Notes under the pieces: generated by a model | The model's database searches: none | What the model saw: only the letters and a program-made list of their open reading frames with translations | What the model was told of the DNA's origin: nothing | Position numbers and translations under genes: made by a program | Source of the DNA: an uncultured Clostridium sp. | GTDB lineage: Bacteria; Bacillota; Clostridia; Clostridiales; Clostridiaceae | DNA length: 64,000 bases | Direction of reading: 5' to 3' | Assembly: GCA_900547475.1 (NCBI GenBank) | Contig: URGW01000007.1 | Location: forward strand, 1 to 64,000 | Part shown: positions 35,639 through 43,388 of the stretch, piece after piece | Position numbering within the stretch: the first letter of the stretch is position 1 | How the letters are laid out: each line of letters opens with the position of its first letter

Positions 35639-36040
35639 TTAAAGAGCATCTATTAATAAATCTAAAGCAAGTTCCTCTAAAGTATCTACAGTATATCTGA
35701 CACAACCCATTAAAGTAAATATTATATCCTCTTTTTTATATCCTTCTTTATATCTTTTAAGGTTTTTTAATAGCCTCTTTAAGGAGTTATTATGAATACC
35801 TAAAATTTGTGATATTTCTTTTGGAGAATAATAATTTTTTGGCAGAATGCTGTACAATTTAGTTTGCATATCAACTTTATATTGAAGATCAATGAATTGA
35901 TTTTGATGCGGACCATTTTTACCTCTATGATGCAAAGCACATAAATATTTGTAGTTTATCTCAATGTCAAAACCACCTTCACTTCTATGAATTATATGAT
36001 GAATATCCGCTTTATTGCCACATATCTCACAATTGTACAA
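35639..36040 (-). CDS. HNH endonuclease
   Basis: A 133-residue protein with an N-terminal HNH nuclease domain: C4-x2-C7, HHIIH (14-18), N29 and LCxLHH (33-38), forming the zinc-supported beta-beta-alpha metal fold. The C-terminal 80 residues contain a helix-turn-helix-like stretch (SPKEISQILGIHNNSLKRLLKNL), possibly DNA binding. It probably starts at TTG 36040, with GGGGGC upstream; no ATG is in a suitable place. It sits between two identical tRNA-Gly genes, a typical setting for mobile or homing-type nucleases, but its role is not shown. Confidence 0.8.
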   Translation of the reverse strand: MYNCEICGNKADIHHIIHRSEGGFDIEINYKYLCALHHRGKNGPHQNQFIDLQYKVDMQTKLYSILPKNYYSPKEISQILGIHNNSLKRLLKNLKRYKEGYKKEDIIFTLMGCVRYTVDTLEELALDLLIDAL

Positions 36041-36200
36041 TAGATTGCCCCCTTTAATCCTTTTATTATATTATAATATAAATAGTGTGAAATATCAAAT
36101 TTATAGAACTTTAAGATCATTACTATTGATTAGTTTTAGTATAAAATGTTAGTATTAATATATAATATATTATATTAAAAATTATGAAGAAGGTGATAGT

Positions 36201-36875
36201 GTGAGGCACAATTATAATTCTTTTGAGTATTGGAAGGAGTTAATTAGTGAGAATAAAACTATTAGAGGGCACATGCTTATGAATAGGATGCCTACAGATA
36301 AAAGCCTTTATATTCACACATTGATTTTCTGCAGGCAGAATGGATTAAATAATATTTGGGGTTATCTACCAGATGTTAAAGCTTTGATAGGATATATTCA
36401 ATACTCTTTTTTACCTGAAGCTTTTTATATATGGATTAATTCTAAGGATGGATCTGTACCGAGAGTTCCAATAAATACTGTAGAACAAGTAATAAGTGAT
36501 GGAGAAAGAACTAAAAAAATTACTAAAGAAGAAGCCAAAAAGATGAAACAGCAAGTTACTATAATTAAGAAGTGTTGGGATTTACCTAAGAATAAATTAA
36601 TGCCAGAACTAAAGAAATTTGTAAGAGATTTTAATAGAACTTGGTATGGGGATAGTAGTGAATTTTTATATTTTAAAATTTTTGAAAAACCTGAAGAGCT
36701 AGGAAGATTTGTGCTAGATTCAAGTTATATGTCAAATAGTGAGGAATTGTTTAGAAAAGAAAATACTGAAGATATAACAGAATGGTTAGACTTATGTAAA
36801 AATGCTACTACTAATAAACAGGCTGGAGAAAAATTTAGAAATATATTGCAAAAAAATCTTACTGAAGTAATATAA
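36201..36875 (+). CDS. Hypothetical protein between tRNA-Gly copies
   Basis: A 224-residue cytosolic-looking protein, family not recognised. Features: Tyr/Trp-rich N-terminal half with GHMLMNRMPTDKSLYIHTLIF and YIQYSFLPEAFYIWIN, a basic middle helix (KKITKEEAKKMKQQ), and an acidic C-terminal helix region. The start is GTG 36201 after GAAGGTGATA. It diverges from the HNH gene and shares its 160-bp upstream gap. An inverted repeat after its stop also carries the next tRNA promoter. Confidence 0.65.
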   Translation: MRHNYNSFEYWKELISENKTIRGHMLMNRMPTDKSLYIHTLIFCRQNGLNNIWGYLPDVKALIGYIQYSFLPEAFYIWINSKDGSVPRVPINTVEQVISDGERTKKITKEEAKKMKQQVTIIKKCWDLPKNKLMPELKKFVRDFNRTWYGDSSEFLYFKIFEKPEELGRFVLDSSYMSNSEELFRKENTEDITEWLDLCKNATTNKQAGEKFRNILQKNLTEVI

Positions 36876-36880
36876 AAAAA

Positions 36881-36923
36881 CTTGACAGTATAATTAGTAT
36901 TTATTATAATTATTACTGTCAAG
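36881..36923 (+). promoter_or_regulatory. Consensus promoter of tRNA-Gly copy 2 inside an inverted repeat
   Basis: TTGACA (36882-36887), 17-bp spacer, TATAAT (36905-36910). CTTGACAGTA (36881-36890) is repeated inverted as TACTGTCAAG (36914-36923), so the -35 lies in one arm and the start point in the other. The hairpin may also terminate the preceding gene. Confidence 0.8.
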
Positions 36924-36928
36924 AATAT

Positions 36929-37002
36929 GCGGGTATCGTATATCGGTAATACTCCAGCCTTCCAAGCTGGAAAGGTGGGTTCGATTCCCACTACCCGCTC
37001 CA
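36929..37002 (+). tRNA. tRNA-Gly (anticodon UCC), copy 2
   Basis: Identical over all 74 bases to the copy at 35384, including CCA; the flanks differ beyond a shared AATAT upstream. Confidence 0.97.
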
Positions 37003-37015
37003 TTTAAATTTTTAT

Positions 37016-37091
37016 GCGCTATTAGCTCAGTTGGTAGAGCACCTGACTCTTAATCAGGGTGTCCCCGGTTCGAACCCGTGATGGCGCACCA
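37016..37091 (+). tRNA. tRNA-Lys (anticodon CUU)
   Basis: 76 bases with acceptor GCGCTAT/ATGGCGC, anticodon loop CTCTTAA, T-loop GGTTCGAACCC and encoded CCA. Cotranscribed with tRNA-Gly copy 2. Confidence 0.97.
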
Positions 37092-37093
37092 TT

Positions 37094-37125
37094 AAAAGGA
37101 AGTAATTAAGTTACTTCCTTTTTTT
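37094..37125 (+). terminator. Terminator of the tRNA-Gly/tRNA-Lys unit
   Basis: GGAAGTAA pairs with TTACTTCC and is followed by T7. Confidence 0.9.
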
Positions 37126-37289
37126 ATTCTTTAGGAAATTATATTTACTAAAGAATTGTGGATAAATTTAAAAAGTAGCAGAAACACATAGTCCGCGAAG
37201 TAGATTTTGGTTTATAAATAAATTTTTAAAATTTATATTTAATAAATCATAAAATTTTACAATAAAATATTATAGTAAAAATTTTTTAG

Positions 37290-37318
37290 TTGACATTAAT
37301 TTATTAATTTGATAATCT
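37290..37318 (+). promoter_or_regulatory. Promoter of the metT leader
   Basis: TTGACA (37290-37295) with TAATCT at 17-bp spacing (37313-37318), before the second SAM riboswitch. Confidence 0.5.
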
Positions 37319-37342
37319 TATTAATGAAAATTGAAAAAGAAC

Positions 37343-37507
37343 TTATCAAGAGTGGTGGAGGGACTGGCCCTATGAAGCCCAGCAACCTGTCGTAAGTGAC
37401 AAGGGACAAGTGATAAGTGACAAGTTATTAAATTTTAGCTTGTTACTTGGAATTTGTTACTTGCCACTAGTAGAACGTGGTGCTAAATCCTGATAGATGA
37501 GAGAAAT
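37343..37507 (+). promoter_or_regulatory. SAM-I riboswitch with enlarged internal stem
   Basis: The S-box core is intact: GGTGGAGGGACTGGCCC, GAAGCCCAGCAACC, GGTGCTAAATCCTGATAG and GATGAGAG. The internal stem is enlarged by quasi-repeats of AAGTGACAAG that pair with CTTGTTACTTG and TTACTTGCCAC (about 37393-37471). Confidence 0.95.
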
Positions 37508-37527
37508 ATATGTAGTTTTAGTAGTTA

Positions 37528-37557
37528 TGCTTCTGAGTTTCTCAGAAGCTTTTTTGT
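37528..37557 (+). terminator. Terminator of the metT SAM riboswitch
   Basis: GCTTCTGAG pairs with CTCAGAAGC around TTT and is followed by T6. Confidence 0.92.
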
Positions 37558-37586
37558 TTTAAAAATTAATGTAGGAGGAATTAATA

Positions 37587-38900
37587 ATGAACAAGAGAGG
37601 AAATGTATGGGCATTATTACCGTTACTTGTATTTATAATTGTTTATATAGGATCAGCTTTATTAGCTAAAGATTTTTATACAGTTTCGATAATAGTTCCA
37701 TTTTTAGCAGCAACATTAGTGGCGCTAGTAATGAATAGAAAAGTAAATTTTGATGAGAAAGTAGAGATATTCTGTAAGGGAGCCGGAAATACTAATATTA
37801 TTTTGATGATATTAATATTTATACTGGCAGGAGCTTTTGCAGAAGTTGCAAAATCAATGGGTGCCGTTGATTCAACTGTAAATTTAGGTTTATCTATACT
37901 TCCGAGCAATATAATGATTGCAGGTATATTTGTAATTTCTTGCTTTATATCATTATCGGTTGGAACATCAATGGGAACAATAGTTGCGCTAGTTCCAATT
38001 GCAGTTGGAGTTGCTGAAAAAACAGGAATACTTACAGCTATTGCTGTTTCAGCAGTAGTTTGTGGATCTATGTTTGGTGATAATCTATCTATGATTTCTG
38101 ATACAACTATTGCAGCAACTAGAACTCAAGGATGTGAAATGAAAGAGAAGTTTAAAATGAACTTTAAGATAGTATTACCAGCAGCTATCATCACAGCATT
38201 TATATTTGTATTAATATCAAAAGGTGGATCAATAACTAGCGTTGAAGCATTGGATTATAGTTTAATTAAAATAGTTCCTTATATAGCAGTTATAGTTGGA
38301 GCATTAGTTGGTTTAAATGTTATTGTAGTTTTATTAGGTGGAATATTAATAGCAGGAGTTATAGGATTCATTGGAGGAAGTTTTGATTTATTAGGATTTT
38401 TTGGAGCAATAGCTACTGGTATTGGAGGAATGAGTGAACTTATAATAATATCAATTTTAATTTCAGGAACTATAGAAATAATAAAATATAATGGTGGAAT
38501 TGATTTTATAATAAATAAAGGATTAAAAGGATTTAAGAGTAAAATGGGAGCAGAGCTTGGAATTGCAGCTTTAGTAAGTTTAGTAGATATTTGCACAGCT
38601 AACAATACAGTTGCAATAGTTACAGTGGGTCCTATAGCAAAAGATATATCAGATGAAGTTGGGCTTGAGCCTAAGAGAGTTGCAGGTATTATGGATATGT
38701 TTGCATGTGTATTTCAAGGAATCATACCATATGGAGCACAGCTTATATCTGCAGCAGGATTAGCAGCTCTTTCACCTTTTGCAATAATGAAGTATTTATT
38801 TTATCCATATTTAATGGGTATTTCAGCTATTATAGCGATAGTTTGGTATCATAGAAAAGGTAATAAAAGTGTTTCACTTAAAGAAGAAAAAGTAGTTTAA
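37587..38900 (+). CDS. metT: NhaC-superfamily transporter, probable methionine transporter MetT
   Basis: A 437-residue membrane protein with about 11-12 hydrophobic segments in the NhaC antiporter superfamily (SLSVGTSMGTIVALVPIAVG, CGSMFGDNLSMISDTTIAATRTQG, DICTANNTVAIVTVGPIAKDI). S-box-controlled NhaC-like proteins form the predicted methionine importer group MetT, and this gene is directly under an SAM riboswitch, so methionine uptake is the better call than Na+/H+ exchange. RBS GTAGGAGGAATTAAT. The substrate is inferred from the regulation. Confidence 0.85.
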   Translation: MNKRGNVWALLPLLVFIIVYIGSALLAKDFYTVSIIVPFLAATLVALVMNRKVNFDEKVEIFCKGAGNTNIILMILIFILAGAFAEVAKSMGAVDSTVNLGLSILPSNIMIAGIFVISCFISLSVGTSMGTIVALVPIAVGVAEKTGILTAIAVSAVVCGSMFGDNLSMISDTTIAATRTQGCEMKEKFKMNFKIVLPAAIITAFIFVLISKGGSITSVEALDYSLIKIVPYIAVIVGALVGLNVIVVLLGGILIAGVIGFIGGSFDLLGFFGAIATGIGGMSELIIISILISGTIEIIKYNGGIDFIINKGLKGFKSKMGAELGIAALVSLVDICTANNTVAIVTVGPIAKDISDEVGLEPKRVAGIMDMFACVFQGIIPYGAQLISAAGLAALSPFAIMKYLFYPYLMGISAIIAIVWYHRKGNKSVSLKEEKVV

Positions 38901-38940
38901 AAATTAAGAGTTGCTGAAAGCAACTCTTAATTTTTTATTA
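38898..38940. terminator. Bidirectional terminator between metT and ispF
   Basis: AAAATTAAGAGTTGC pairs with GCAACTCTTAATTTT; T- and A-rich ends serve both convergent genes. Confidence 0.9.
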
Positions 38941-38954
38941 GAAAAGTTAAGTTA

Positions 38955-39425
38955 TTAATTGAAAAGTAGGCAAATAGCTTGAGAAGAAATTCCAAGACCT
39001 TCTCCAGTAAAACCAAGGCCTTCCTCTGTAGTTGCTTTAACATTTATTTGGTCTAATGTTATATTTAGAGCAGATGCAATATTTTCTCTCATTGTAGGTA
39101 TATGTGGAGCCATTTTAGGTTTTTGAGCAATTATTGTTGCATCTATGTTTCCAATTTTATAATTATGTTTATTTAATAGATTACCTACATGTTTTAATAA
39201 TTCAATACTAGATATTCCTTTATATTTAGAATCTGTATCTGGAAAATGCTTGCCGATATCCCCTAAGGCAGATGCTCCAAGTAAAGCATCCATTATTGCA
39301 TGCACTAATACATCAGCATCTGAATGACCTAATAAACCAAGTTCATAAGGAATTTTAACTCCGCCTAGAATCAAATCTCTTTCTTCGACTAATTTATGTA
39401 CATCATATCCCATTCCTATTCTCAT
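38955..39425 (-). CDS. ispF: 2-C-methyl-D-erythritol 2,4-cyclodiphosphate synthase
   Basis: MEP isoprenoid pathway enzyme that cyclises CDP-methylerythritol 2-phosphate. 156 residues, typical. Motifs: GMGYDVHKL (D8, H10 metal ligands), GHSDADVLVHAIMDALLGA, DIGKHFPD, and the C-terminal TTEEGLGFTGEGLGI. The start follows GAGGTGATTTA. ispD, frequently adjacent or fused, is not next to it here. Confidence 0.96.
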   Translation of the reverse strand: MRIGMGYDVHKLVEERDLILGGVKIPYELGLLGHSDADVLVHAIMDALLGASALGDIGKHFPDTDSKYKGISSIELLKHVGNLLNKHNYKIGNIDATIIAQKPKMAPHIPTMRENIASALNITLDQINVKATTEEGLGFTGEGLGISSQAICLLFN

Positions 39426-39505
39426 TAAATCACCTCGTAAACTTTTTTAAATATATTTTATCACAAGATTGAAATATGAATATAATAAAAATGGGATATT
39501 TATAA

Positions 39506-39694
39506 TTAATAGTTGGAAGTTTTTCTATTGTTATATAAAGATGTCTTCTTGTTACTGGATAATTTTATTTTATTTGGTAATATAGTGGTTAGCTTTGAGT
39601 AAAGCTTATAAAAAAATAAAACGACTTTAGAATTAATCCTTTTTCTTTTGAATATGAAATCGATGTAAATCACATTATCTTTATTATATTTCAT
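39506..39694 (-). CDS. Small basic hypothetical protein
   Basis: A 62-residue Lys/Asn-rich protein without recognisable domain; KYNKDNVIYIDFIFKRKR begins it and a short hydrophobic stretch (SKVVLFFYKLYSKL) follows. ATG 39694 has GGGGGAG at a short distance upstream, while the earlier ATG at 39706 overlaps that site. The ribosome binding site makes it plausible; composition alone does not prove it. Confidence 0.4.
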   Translation of the reverse strand: MKYNKDNVIYIDFIFKRKRINSKVVLFFYKLYSKLTTILPNKIKLSSNKKTSLYNNRKTSNY

Positions 39695-39821
39695 AAACTC
39701 CCCCATATAACTTATATTAAAATGTATTAATGTTTTTTTAATGCTTTATGTTATAATATATGTAGAAAAAATTATATATGTACAAAAATAGAAAAATATT
39801 ATTAATTTAGGGGTGAAATGA

Positions 39822-40412
39822 GTGGGAAAGTTTAGAAGAGTATTTGGAATTGTATTAATACTTATAGGTGTTGGAATAATAGCAAATGTTGCTTATAAAA
39901 AAATAGTAACATCGCACAAGCAAAATGAGCTATTAGAAGCATTTGAAAGTCAAATAGCAGACGCTAAAAATGAAGAAACTAGTGAACCAGTAAGTTTAGA
40001 AGCAATAAATGGGTATACTCCGGTAGCTATAATGGAAATACCATCAATTAAATTAAAACAACCAGTTGTTGATGGAATTACAGAAGATGTAATTAAATAT
40101 TTTTTAGGAAGATTTCCAGATTCAGCGATGCCAGGAGAGGTTGGAAATTTCGCAGTAGCTGGACATAGAGTTTCAGATTTTACAGATGCATTTATAAACT
40201 TGTATAAAGTTAAGGTTGGAGATAAAGTTATTGTTACAACTAAAAATGGAAGATATACTTATGAAGTAGATAGTAGTTTTATAGTTGATCCTGACCAAGT
40301 TGAAGTTTTGGATGAGGCAGATTATGAGAAAATGACTTTAATAACATGTACTATAGGCTCTAAACGAAGGGTAATAGTAACAGGAAAATTAATAGAAAGA
40401 GAAGATTTGTAA
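39822..40412 (+). CDS. Class D sortase
   Basis: A 196-residue membrane-anchored cysteine transpeptidase that attaches LPXTG-like proteins to the wall. N-terminal membrane span (about 7-23), then the sortase beta-barrel with H115 in VAGHR, the catalytic C176 in TLITC and R182/R183 in GSKRRV. The TLITC form and size fit class D. The start is GTG 39822 after TAGGGGTGAAATGA. It is followed 15 bases later by the SigI-C/RsgI fusion gene, probably as an operon. A possible LPKTG substrate (GH20) is encoded at 22-27 kb. Confidence 0.9.
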   Translation: MGKFRRVFGIVLILIGVGIIANVAYKKIVTSHKQNELLEAFESQIADAKNEETSEPVSLEAINGYTPVAIMEIPSIKLKQPVVDGITEDVIKYFLGRFPDSAMPGEVGNFAVAGHRVSDFTDAFINLYKVKVGDKVIVTTKNGRYTYEVDSSFIVDPDQVEVLDEADYEKMTLITCTIGSKRRVIVTGKLIEREDL

Positions 40413-40427
40413 TTGTTGGAGGGAAGA

Positions 40428-41420
40428 ATGGACAAGTTTCATAAAAATAAATACAGATTTTCTTCAATAAAACCATTAATATTAATTAATGATGAAATAA
40501 TAGAAGATAGAAATCAGCAGATAATAATGCTTACTTCAGAACTATTAAAATATAAAGTTTTAGTTAGAGATTTAGTTAAAGATAATGTAAGTTATTCGAT
40601 AAGAAATCAGTTACTAAATATAGCAATGTTTATAATTAATAATATTGAATTATATGATAAATTTATAAAAGAAGAGAATATTCCAGTAGATGCAATACAT
40701 AAGGCAACAAAGGTAGATTTAAAATATATTAATAAATATAAGGAGTATATAATTGTATATACATTAATATTAGGAAATCCCAATTATAAAAGTTTACAAG
40801 ATTACATTCAAATAGTTGAAAATACGGAAGAAGATTTAGGAAAAGATATAATAGAATATGAAGAAAAAATGGGGTTTGATGGAGTAGTCTTAGATAATAG
40901 CAAAAAAAATGCAATTGTTATGACATCCTTAGGTGAATTTAAGAAACTTAAACTGAAAGAATCTTGTTTTAAGGGAGAAGAAATAAAATCTGTAGAGAAA
41001 AAGAGTCTAAAGGATTATAAATTATATGCATCTATTATATCTATTTTTGCATTAATTTTTGTTTTCTCTATAATATATAAATATAATGGGGTTGTCAGTA
41101 CTGTAGTAGTAGAAACTACTTCACAAATTAGATTGGAAATAAATGGATTTAATAGGGTTTTACATGTTAGCTCATCTACTGAAAAAGGAAAGACATTAAT
41201 TGCTGAAACTAGTGTATTAGATAATAACATTGATGAAGCTATATGTAAGATAATAGAATATGCTAGTGAAAATGAAATGGTAAAGAGTTCAGGAATAGTT
41301 ATAACAATTACTGGGAAAGCTTTAAAATATAATAGCTTAGAAGAAACAGCAGATTTTGTTTATAAAAAAGATTTAAAAGTAAGATTAAATAATGCTGGGT
41401 CTGAACATAAATTAAATTAG
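40428..41420 (+). CDS. SigI C-terminal domain/RsgI-like anti-sigma fusion membrane protein
   Basis: A 330-residue protein with an unusual order. Residues about 27-128 resemble the C-terminal domain of sigma-I (LLKYKVLVRDLV, NIELYDKFIKEENIPVDAI, YKEYIIVYTLIL, SLQDYI), without sigma region 2. Residues 148-188 match the RsgI N-terminal anti-sigma domain (GVVLDNSKKNAIVMTSLGEF). A membrane span follows (about 197-217), then the RsgI-type outer domain (222-300: RLEINGFNRVLHV). At the place where RsgI has an Asn-Pro motif it reads ETTSQIRLEIN. The start ATG 40428 follows GGAGGGAAGA; the earlier TTG lies inside that site. The domain assignments are from my reading of motifs, not a search. Confidence 0.7.
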   Translation: MDKFHKNKYRFSSIKPLILINDEIIEDRNQQIIMLTSELLKYKVLVRDLVKDNVSYSIRNQLLNIAMFIINNIELYDKFIKEENIPVDAIHKATKVDLKYINKYKEYIIVYTLILGNPNYKSLQDYIQIVENTEEDLGKDIIEYEEKMGFDGVVLDNSKKNAIVMTSLGEFKKLKLKESCFKGEEIKSVEKKSLKDYKLYASIISIFALIFVFSIIYKYNGVVSTVVVETTSQIRLEINGFNRVLHVSSSTEKGKTLIAETSVLDNNIDEAICKIIEYASENEMVKSSGIVITITGKALKYNSLEETADFVYKKDLKVRLNNAGSEHKLN

Positions 41421-41487
41421 GTAAAATTTGAAGTAGTTAAAAGTTTAATTTATAATTTTAAATTAATAGAAACAAAGGAAGGTAAAT

Positions 41488-42270
41488 ATGCAACAAAGGT
41501 CTATAAAAAAGAAAAATGTAATTGTTCATAATGATAGAGGAGATACGATTAGGTTAAATAAATATATAAGTGAGTCAGGCTTTTGTTCAAGAAGAGAGGC
41601 AGATAAATTAATAGAAAGTGGATTGGTTACTATTGATGGTGTTAAAGCTACAATGGGAACTAAAGTATCAAAGGGTCAAAAAGTTAAAGTAAATGGTAAA
41701 TTAATATCTAAAGATGAAGATTTAGTTTACATAGTTTTAAATAAACCTGTAGGAATAACTTGTACAACAGAGCATAAAGTTAAAGGTAATATAGTTGATT
41801 TTGTAAATCATAAAAAAAGAATATTTCCAATAGGTAGATTAGATAAGGATTCTCAAGGCTTAATATTAATGACTAATGATGGAGATATAGTTAATAAAAT
41901 ATTAAGGGCAGGAAATAATCATGAAAAGGAATATATAGTAACTGTTAATAAGCCTATTAATGAAGAATTTATACAAAGAATGAGTAATGGAATTAGAATT
42001 TTAGGGCAAGTTACTAAAAAATGCTATGTTAAAAAAGAAGGTAATAACACATTTAGAATAATATTAACTCAAGGATTAAATAGGCAAATAAGAAGAATGT
42101 GTGAAGCTTTAGGGTATGAAGTTGTAAAGTTAAAAAGAATTAGAATAATGAATATAAACTTAGGGGACTTAAGAATTGGTGAATGGAGAGATTTAACTTA
42201 TAAAGAGTTAAAAGGATTAAATAATTTAATATCAACATCAGGAAAAACAAAGGAAGTTGATGAAGAATAA
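41488..42270 (+). CDS. rluF: 23S rRNA pseudouridine synthase, RluF type
   Basis: Isomerises uridine in 23S rRNA (RluF class, position 2604 in E. coli). 260 residues. An S4 RNA-binding domain lies at about 21-67 (RLNKYISESGFCSRREADKLIESGLV), followed by the RsuA/RluB/E/F-type catalytic domain with the catalytic Asp in GRLDKDSQGL, the signature NRQIRRMCEALGY, and VVKLKRIRI. The start follows AAGGAAGGTAAAT. It is about 70 bases after the fusion gene. The exact target uridine is inferred from subfamily resemblance. Confidence 0.85.
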   Translation: MQQRSIKKKNVIVHNDRGDTIRLNKYISESGFCSRREADKLIESGLVTIDGVKATMGTKVSKGQKVKVNGKLISKDEDLVYIVLNKPVGITCTTEHKVKGNIVDFVNHKKRIFPIGRLDKDSQGLILMTNDGDIVNKILRAGNNHEKEYIVTVNKPINEEFIQRMSNGIRILGQVTKKCYVKKEGNNTFRIILTQGLNRQIRRMCEALGYEVVKLKRIRIMNINLGDLRIGEWRDLTYKELKGLNNLISTSGKTKEVDEE

Positions 42271-42321
42271 TATTTAAATTAGCTTAAAATAAATCGAATA
42301 TAATTTAAGTTAGATAAATTT

Positions 42322-42379
42322 TAACCATAATATAGTAATGAAATTTTATTTTATTATTATGTTATGGTTTATTTTTTTA
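42322..42379 (+). terminator. Terminator after rluF
   Basis: AACCATAA pairs with TTATGGTT through an AT-rich loop, followed by a T-run. Confidence 0.75.
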
Positions 42380-42424
42380 TTTAATGTTTAGATTTAGGAC
42401 ATTTTATTAATACTATATATAGGC

Positions 42425-42758
42425 TGTGGATAAAATTAATATGAAATAAAGTTTAAATATGAAATATATTTATAAAATTAACAAAAACTAGAGGTTACAC
42501 ACATAATCCACAGGAGGTTGTGGATAACTTGTTAAAAAAATGTTGATATATGAGTTAATAATTATAAACATTATTGTAGATAATAATAAAATAAGTGTAA
42601 AATTTAGCGAATATAAAGGAGGGATACTTTATGAAATGGCTAAAAATGTGGTTTTTAGTAATATTAATGTTGTTAATAAGTATTGATAGTTATCCACAGG
42701 CTATGTTGAAAAGTGGTGAATTAAATGAAGATAATTCCAATATAAAAGTTGTGGATAA
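42425..42758. other. Cluster of DnaA boxes
   Basis: Four perfect TTATCCACA sites (either strand) at 42425-42433, 42519-42527, 42690-42698 and 42750-42758, plus an 8/9 match at 42504-42512, all within 334 bp. Three lie in the gap before the DUF3298-type gene, two inside its 5' end. No dnaA, dnaN or plasmid rep gene is near. Role inferred: DnaA titration or gene control. Confidence 0.7.
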
Positions 42759-43359
42759 AATATATAAATCTAAAAATAATTATTTAGATATTAATGTAAT
42801 TGTTCCACAAGTAGCAGATATGAGTAATAAAAAACAAGAAGAGACAATTAATAATAAGATTACAAAGTGGACAGAAGATTGGATTAATGAAGTTAAACAA
42901 ATTGCAGATGAATACTTTAAAGATAAGCCAGAACCTTTAATGACATATCAATTATATGCTAGATATAAGCTTACTAATAATTCAGATATTATTAGTTTTT
43001 ATATAGATTATTATCAATTTTCAGGTGGAGCCCATGGTATAACAAATAGAATTGCTTATAATATAGAAAAATCAAGTGGTAATGAGATCAAATTAAAAGA
43101 TATTTTTAAAGATAACTACAATTATAAGGATGTAATTAATGAAGAAATAAATAGGCAAATAAGCAAAGATCCTGATAGATATTTTACTGGTAAGGATGGA
43201 TTTAATGGAATAGGAGATAATCAAAACTTCTATATAAAAAACAATACACTTGTAATTTATTTTGGATTGTATGAAATAGCGCCATATGCTTCAGGAATAT
43301 CAGAATTCATTATTCCTAATAATCTTCTTGAAGGAAATTTTAAGTATGGTAAAATATAA
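42631..43359 (+). CDS. Secreted DUF4163/DUF3298 (RsiV/PdaC-like) protein
   Basis: A 242-residue protein with a signal peptide or anchor (WLKMWFLVILMLLISI), then a DUF4163-like part (about 40-135) and a DUF3298 domain with the hallmark YQFSGGAHGI and LYEIAPYASGISEF. The same pair of domains occurs in the lysozyme-sensing anti-sigma factor RsiV and in the deacetylase PdaC; this protein has neither a cytoplasmic anti-sigma region nor a deacetylase domain, so it is a stand-alone extracellular version. The start follows AAGGAGGGATACTTT. Two DnaA boxes lie within its first codons. Confidence 0.85.
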   Translation: MKWLKMWFLVILMLLISIDSYPQAMLKSGELNEDNSNIKVVDKIYKSKNNYLDINVIVPQVADMSNKKQEETINNKITKWTEDWINEVKQIADEYFKDKPEPLMTYQLYARYKLTNNSDIISFYIDYYQFSGGAHGITNRIAYNIEKSSGNEIKLKDIFKDNYNYKDVINEEINRQISKDPDRYFTGKDGFNGIGDNQNFYIKNNTLVIYFGLYEIAPYASGISEFIIPNNLLEGNFKYGKI

Positions 43360-43388
43360 TAAAAATTTTCAAATAAGAGGGTTAATAA

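Noticed and set aside
35384..37002. Integrative element with att sites at the duplicated tRNA-Gly
   Set aside because: No integrase gene is present, both tRNAs are complete with their own promoters, and only 1.5 kb lies between them.
42425..42758. Chromosomal origin of replication at the DnaA-box cluster
   Set aside because: No dnaA, dnaN, recF, gyrA/B, rpmH or similar neighbours, and no obvious AT-rich unwinding element distinct from the AT-rich background.
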